From DATLFP01 sp035540955 (GTDB lineage Bacteria; Actinomycetota; Acidimicrobiia; Acidimicrobiales; CADCSY01), in the NCBI GenBank assembly GCA_035540955.1, contig DATLFP010000061.1, positions 1 through 24,241 of the forward strand: DNA of 24,241 bases, in the 5' to 3' direction. A model generated the notes under the pieces. It saw nothing but the letters and a program-made list of their open reading frames with translations. It was not told the DNA's origin and did not search any database. Numbering within the stretch: the stretch's first letter is position 1; every line of letters begins with the position of its first letter. Made by a program: the position numbers and the translations under genes. This document shows, one piece after another, positions 20,758 to 24,241 of the stretch.

Positions 20758-22893
20758 TCAGCCGGCGCCGGTGTCGCCCTCGACTTCGACGCGGGGGAGC
20801 AGCCGGTCCAGGCGCGACGGGAGCCACCACGCGGCACCGCCGAACACCGCCATGGCCGCCGGCACGATCAGCATGCGCACGACGGTGGCGTCGAGGAGCA
20901 CGGCGACGGCGAGGCCGAGCCCGAAGGTCTTGATGATGATGTCGTCGCCGAGCACGAAGGACGCGAAGAGCGTGACCATGATTGCGGCGGCAGCGGTGAT
21001 CACCCGGCCGGTGCTCGTGATGCCCTCGTTGATGGCGGCGTGGGGGTCGCCGGTGAGCTCGTGGGCCTCGTGTATCCGCGACATGAGGAACACCTCGTAG
21101 TCCATCGAGAGGCCGAAGAGGATGGCGAACAGCATCATCGGGAGGAACGCCATCACCGGCCCGGTCCGCTCGACGCCGACCACGTCGGCCAGCCAGCCCC
21201 ACTGGAACACGGCGGTGACCACGCCGTAGGCGGCCCCGATCGAGAGCAGGTTGGCGAGCACCGCCTTGACCGGCACGAGCAGCGACCGGAACACGGCCAT
21301 GAGGAGCACGAAGGACAGCAGGAGGACCCCACCCACGAAGAGTGGGAGCCGCTCGGCGACGAGCGCGCTCATGTCGATGAACAGCGCGGTCACCCCGCCG
21401 ACCCGGATGGTGACGGGCCCGCCGTCGGTGACCTCGGGGATGACGTCGTCGCGCAGGCGCTGCACCAGCCGCTCGGTCGATTCCTCGTGCGGCGCGGCGG
21501 GCGGCACGACGGTGGCGACGCCGGTGTCGCCGGCCGCGTTCAGCAGGGGCGGGATGCCGGCGTCGGCGCCGAGCTGGCGGGCGCGGTCCACCGCCGCGGC
21601 GAGCGTCGCCTCGATCCCGGAACCTGGCGGGCCGTCGGCCACCAGGAGCAGCGGCCCGTTGGTGCCGGGCCCGAACGCGTCCGTCACCAGGTCATAGGCG
21701 CGCCGGCTGGTGCGCTCCGGCGGGTCGCTCCCGAGCTGCGGGCCGCCCAGGCGCATATCGGACAGGGGCAGGGCCAGGACCACGAGCAGACCGCAGCCGG
21801 CGAGGAGCGAGGCCCCCCGACGGCGCTGCACGGCCTCGCTCCAGCGCTGCCACCTGCCGCTCGGCGTCGCGCTGCGGCCCAGGCGTGGCACCCGGAGCGC
21901 GTCGATGCGGGTCCCGACGAAGCCGAGCGCGGCCGGCGTGGCGGTGACCGCCGCCACCACGGTGCAGAGCACGACGAGCGCGGTGGCGAAGGCCATCCCG
22001 TTGGCGAAGCTGATGCCCATCAGGACCATGCCGAGCACCGAGATCATGACCGTCAAGCCGGCGAAGATGACCGCGCGGCCCGAGGTCGCCACGGCCACGG
22101 CGGCGGCGTCCTCGGGGCTCCTGCCCGCGGTGAGCGCCTGGCGATAGCGGGTCACGATGAAGAGCGCGTAGTCGATCCCGACCCCGAGGCCGATCATCAC
22201 CGCGAGCGGCGTGGCGAAGGTGAAGATCGACACCACGTGGGTCAGCAAGGTCACCCCGGCCAGGCCGACCCCCAGGCCGAGGGCCGCGACCAGGATCGGC
22301 AGGCTCATGGCGGTGACCGACCCGAAGGTGACGAGCAGGATCACGACGGCAGCCGCGAGGCCGACCAGCTCGCGGCTACCGAAGAGCTCGCTCTCGGCGA
22401 ACTGCACCGACGGCCCACCGAGCTCGACCTGGCCGAGCCCGGCGCGATGCGCGTCGGCGATGCCGATGAGGGCCTGCACCGACTCCCGCGGGAGGTCGGG
22501 CCCGAGCGCGTCCATCTGCACCAGGGCAAGCGCGACCCGTCCGTCCTCGGAGATCGCCCCGCCGCCCCCGTAGGGGCTGAGGACCCGCTGGACGCGTTCG
22601 GCGCGGCCGAACTCGGCCAGCATCGCTTCCACCTCGGCCCGGACCGCGGGGTCCGCCGCGCCGCGCTCGTCGACCACCACGACCTGGACGAGGTCGCCGT
22701 TCAGCTCGGGGAAGCGGGCCTCGAGCAGCTCGAACGCGTCCTGAGCCTCGGAGCGGGCGACCGCGAAGTCGTTCACGAAGCGTCCGCCCACGGTCGCGGC
22801 CGCGGATCCGATGCCGACGAGCGCCAGCACCCACGCCAGCGCGACGGTTCGTCGGTGCCGGAAGCACCACCGGCCGAGCTCAGCGAGCCGCAC
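20758..22893 (-). CDS. MMPL/RND-family membrane transporter
   Basis: This 711-residue membrane protein has the two-fold RND plan. Helix 1 (about 18-40) is followed by an extracytoplasmic domain (about 41-170), then helices 2-6 with GLGVGIDYALFIVTRYR. Helix 7 is followed by a second outer domain (about 380-520), then helices 8-12 with FGLSMDYEVFLMSRIHEAHE. The Asp-Tyr pairs in these two stretches are the proton-relay residues of MMPL proteins. Actinobacterial members export lipids, siderophores or other hydrophobic compounds, driven by the proton gradient. Transcription starts divergently from the desulforedoxin-like genes. GTG 22893 is chosen because the charged stretch RHRR before helix 1 follows it; no strong ribosome site is visible. 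No lipid-synthesis partner lies next to it, so its cargo is unknown. Confidence 0.92.
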   Translation of the reverse strand: MRLAELGRWCFRHRRTVALAWVLALVGIGSAAATVGGRFVNDFAVARSEAQDAFELLEARFPELNGDLVQVVVVDERGAADPAVRAEVEAMLAEFGRAERVQRVLSPYGGGGAISEDGRVALALVQMDALGPDLPRESVQALIGIADAHRAGLGQVELGGPSVQFAESELFGSRELVGLAAAVVILLVTFGSVTAMSLPILVAALGLGVGLAGVTLLTHVVSIFTFATPLAVMIGLGVGIDYALFIVTRYRQALTAGRSPEDAAAVAVATSGRAVIFAGLTVMISVLGMVLMGISFANGMAFATALVVLCTVVAAVTATPAALGFVGTRIDALRVPRLGRSATPSGRWQRWSEAVQRRRGASLLAGCGLLVVLALPLSDMRLGGPQLGSDPPERTSRRAYDLVTDAFGPGTNGPLLLVADGPPGSGIEATLAAAVDRARQLGADAGIPPLLNAAGDTGVATVVPPAAPHEESTERLVQRLRDDVIPEVTDGGPVTIRVGGVTALFIDMSALVAERLPLFVGGVLLLSFVLLMAVFRSLLVPVKAVLANLLSIGAAYGVVTAVFQWGWLADVVGVERTGPVMAFLPMMLFAILFGLSMDYEVFLMSRIHEAHELTGDPHAAINEGITSTGRVITAAAAIMVTLFASFVLGDDIIIKTFGLGLAVAVLLDATVVRMLIVPAAMAVFGGAAWWLPSRLDRLLPRVEVEGDTGAG

Positions 22894-22957
22894 GGAGCCG
22901 GGACGGTCGAGTCATGCGGGCATCTTCGCCCGCCGGGGTGGCGTGTGCGACATCCGA

Positions 22958-22978
22958 GGACCGATGTCACATCGGTCC
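22958..22978. promoter_or_regulatory. 21-bp perfect palindrome between MMPL and desulforedoxin-like genes (probable operator)
   Basis: GGACCGATGT (22958-22967) and ACATCGGTCC (22969-22978) are perfect ten-base arms around a single C. It lies ten bases upstream of the -10 box of the mini-protein operon, over its -35 region, and 65 bases from the MMPL start. MMPL genes are often controlled by TetR-type repressors that bind such palindromes. No regulator gene is adjacent in this window. Confidence 0.65.
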
Positions 22979-22987
22979 GCCGGTCGC

Positions 22988-22993
22988 TAGTCT
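22988..22993 (+). promoter_or_regulatory. -10 box of a leaderless promoter for the desulforedoxin-like operon
   Basis: TAGTCT fits the actinobacterial TANNNT pattern and ends seven bases before GTG 23001. Transcription would begin at or next to the start codon, and there is no Shine-Dalgarno sequence before it. A -35 box is not clear, but that region is taken by the 21-bp palindrome. Confidence 0.5.
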
Positions 22994-23000
22994 GCAACAC

Positions 23001-23117
23001 GTGGGCAACGAGGCCGGCAAGCGCCTGAAGTGCGAGTCGTGCGGGGCGGAGATCGTCGTCACCAAGGCGGGGGACGGCGCCGTCACGTGCTGCGGCAAGC
23101 CGATGGTGCCGAAGTAG
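23001..23117 (+). CDS. Desulforedoxin-like mini-protein 1 (38 residues)
   Basis: The sequence has CESC (Cys11, Cys14) and TCCGKPM (Cys30, Cys31). The CxxC-x15-CC pattern and the KCESCGAEIVV...VTCCGKPMV surroundings closely match desulforedoxin, a Fe(SCys)4 protein known from sulfate reducers that also forms the N-terminal domain of desulfoferrodoxin (superoxide reductase). It would bind one iron or zinc ion and probably dimerise. GTG 23001 is chosen from the leaderless promoter and because the fold begins at once; an in-frame ATG at 22914 would read through the palindrome and promoter. No superoxide-reductase centre domain is attached. Redox role inferred; Zn binding is an alternative. Confidence 0.82.
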   Translation: MGNEAGKRLKCESCGAEIVVTKAGDGAVTCCGKPMVPK

Positions 23118-23131
23118 CAGAGGGGGACCAG

Positions 23132-23272
23132 ATGCTGAAGGTGGGCAAGCGGTACCAGTGCGGCGGCTGCGGGACCGAGGTGCTCGTCACCAAGGCCACC
23201 GACACCACGCTGTCGTGCTGCGCCGGTGAGATGCAGATGCTCGAGCCCAAGAAGACCGCCTCGGCGGACTGA
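23132..23272 (+). CDS. Desulforedoxin-like mini-protein 2 (46 residues)
   Basis: This is a paralogue of the gene 14 bp upstream: CGGC (Cys10, Cys13) and SCCAGEM (Cys29, Cys30) have the same 15-residue spacing, and GTEVLVTKATDTTLSCC parallels GAEIVVTKAGDGAVTCC. It has a longer, charged C-terminal tail (LEPKKTASAD). ATG 23132 follows AGGGGGA. The two could form a heterodimer, since desulforedoxins dimerise through this fold. The crotonase gene begins five bases after its stop, so both are in one operon with it. Metal and partner unknown. Confidence 0.82.
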   Translation: MLKVGKRYQCGGCGTEVLVTKATDTTLSCCAGEMQMLEPKKTASAD

Positions 23273-23277
23273 GGCTC

Positions 23278-24009
23278 GTGCGCCTCGACCACCTGCGCGT
23301 CGAGCGGGAGGGGCCGGTGGTGACGCTCCGGCTGCGGGGCACCGCACTCGGTCGCCGCGAGGCCGCCGAGCTGGTGTCGGTCGCCACCGATCTCGCCGAG
23401 GACCCCAGCGTGCGGGTCGTCGTGCTCGACAGCGACGGCCCTGATCTGTGCCCGGGAGCGGCGGATGACCTCGACCCGCTGTCGTTCTCGCCCGATCCCG
23501 CCGCCGCCCTCGCCGCGCTGCGCCCGCCGGTCGTGGCCGCCTGCCGTGGCCGCGTCGCGTCGGTCGGTCTCGAGCTGGCACTGGCCTGCGACGTGCGCGT
23601 GGCCGAGCCCGGCACGGTGTTCACCATCGCCGATGTCGCCGCCGGCCGCCTCCCGAGCTGGGGCGGGACCCAGCGCCTGCCGCGGGTGGCGGGCCGTTCC
23701 ACGGCGCTGGCGATGATCCTGCTCGGCGAATCGCTCGACGCCGCCGCCGCGCAGCGGGCGGGGCTGGTCACCGCCGTCGCCGACGACGCCGGCGCGCGAG
23801 CGGTGACGCTGGCCGGCCAGCTCGCCGAGCTGGCGCCGGCCGCGCTCGAGCTCGCCAAGGAGGCCGTTGCCCGGGGTGCGGAGCTGCCGATGCGCGATGC
23901 CCTGGTGCTCGAGGGCGACCTCAACCACCTGCTGCAGACCACCGCCGACCGGGCCGAGGGCCTCGCCGCGTTCTTCGACAAGCGGCCGCCCACCTTCACC
24001 GGGCGGTGA
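23278..24009 (+). CDS. Divergent enoyl-CoA hydratase/isomerase family protein
   Basis: This 243-residue crotonase-fold protein starts at GTG 23278, five bases after the preceding stop. It keeps RGRVASVGLELALACDVRVAE and RLPSWGGTQRLPRVAG, typical of the family. Glu99 is at the first catalytic Glu position, but the second (PE in most hydratases) is Asp119 (IADVAAG). The usual CAGxDL is changed to CPGAADDL. It may act as an isomerase, a one-carboxylate hydratase or a hydrolase rather than a standard hydratase. Its C-terminal FFDKRPPTFTG end is normal. It is coupled by a GTGA overlap to an unrecognised gene, and shares an operon with the two desulforedoxin-like genes. Confidence 0.85.
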   Translation: MRLDHLRVEREGPVVTLRLRGTALGRREAAELVSVATDLAEDPSVRVVVLDSDGPDLCPGAADDLDPLSFSPDPAAALAALRPPVVAACRGRVASVGLELALACDVRVAEPGTVFTIADVAAGRLPSWGGTQRLPRVAGRSTALAMILLGESLDAAAAQRAGLVTAVADDAGARAVTLAGQLAELAPAALELAKEAVARGAELPMRDALVLEGDLNHLLQTTADRAEGLAAFFDKRPPTFTGR

Positions 24010-24241
24010 CCGGCGTGGTCGCCCCGTCGGTGGGTCGTGCGGCGCTGGCCGGCGTGGTCGACCCGGGGCTCGACGCCGGCCTGCCGGCCGGCACGATGGA
24101 ACGGGCCGTGGCGCTGGCGCTCGACGCCGCCCGGGCGCTGTCGGTCCTCGCCGGCGCGGACGTGACCGTCGACGCCGACGCGGTGGCCGCCCTGGTGCTG
24201 CTGCCGCTGCTCGTGGACCCCGGGCACCCCCGGCCGACCCG
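24006..24241 (+). CDS. Unrecognised protein, cut by the right window edge
   Basis: An open frame begins at GTG 24006, overlapping the crotonase stop (GTGA), and stays open to the end (78 codons). It reads VTGVVAPSVGRAALAGVVDPG, then an Ala/Leu-rich stretch with LAGADVTVDADAVAALVLLPLLVDPGHPRP. The coupling and codon use fit a real gene. The order crotonase then CoA transferase is common in actinobacteria, and the fragment could be the front of such a protein, but nothing in these residues proves it. No domain is assigned. Confidence 0.55.
   Translation, partial: MTGVVAPSVGRAALAGVVDPGLDAGLPAGTMERAVALALDAARALSVLAGADVTVDADAVAALVLLPLLVDPGHPRPT

Noticed and set aside
20728..23028. A 766-codon plus-strand frame opposite the MMPL gene
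   Set aside because: Its translation is full of His, Asp, Glu and Arg with no domain, as expected for the complement of a GC-rich membrane-protein gene. The MMPL frame has the proper helices and Asp-Tyr pairs.
1..24241. tRNA, rRNA, CRISPR array, riboswitch or insertion sequence
   Set aside because: I found no cloverleaf, no regularly spaced direct repeats, no transposase or integrase motifs and no terminal inverted repeats with target duplications.

Overview
This is a 24.2-kb piece of a very GC-rich chromosome. Frequent GTG starts, one-base and four-base stop/start overlaps, apparently leaderless genes and many CoA-ester enzymes suggest an Actinomycetota genome, perhaps Acidimicrobiia-like. 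The lineage is inference; no rRNA, tRNA or phylogenetic marker is present. I see no mobile element, CRISPR array or phage gene.

Left part (1-7229). A minus-strand branched-chain-amino-acid-type ABC transporter consists of a lipoprotein solute-binding protein followed by a single-chain LivH-LivM permease that runs off the left edge. Diverging from it is an SDR closely resembling the mycobacterial hydroxysteroid dehydrogenase Rv2002 type, then a Phd/VapC-type toxin-antitoxin pair with a leaderless-looking promoter. A minus-strand pair follows: a COG2159 amidohydrolase and a short six-hairpin glycosidase-like protein.

Centre (7337-12671). A tightly coupled plus-strand set encodes thiolase, DUF35 zinc-ribbon protein, CoA-transferase III, a second CoA-transferase III and a second thiolase. 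The layout recalls the Bbs module (CoA transferase BbsEF and thiolase BbsAB) of anaerobic toluene breakdown, and also the Ltp2/DUF35 aldolase pair of steroid side-chain breakdown. In each duplicated pair one member keeps the textbook catalytic residue and the other has lost it. A minus-strand acyl-CoA synthetase ends against it.

Right part (14310-24241). An OhrR-type peroxide sensor with Cys15/Tyr29/Tyr40 precedes a PrxQ/BCP peroxiredoxin. Then come a broken nitronate monooxygenase gene (internal deletion, frame change and a 30-bp tandem duplication), a phosphoesterase coupled to a second DUF35 protein, a type-B carboxylesterase coupled to an enoyl-CoA hydratase, a ferritin-like di-iron protein, a minus-strand MMPL transporter, and an operon of two desulforedoxin-like mini-proteins, a second crotonase and an unrecognised gene cut by the right edge.

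Together the genes suggest uptake and CoA-dependent breakdown of a hydrophobic or branched carboxylic acid, with oxidative-stress and redox functions alongside. The actual substrate cannot be read from the sequence. Several intergenic regions hold clean inverted repeats that look like operators.
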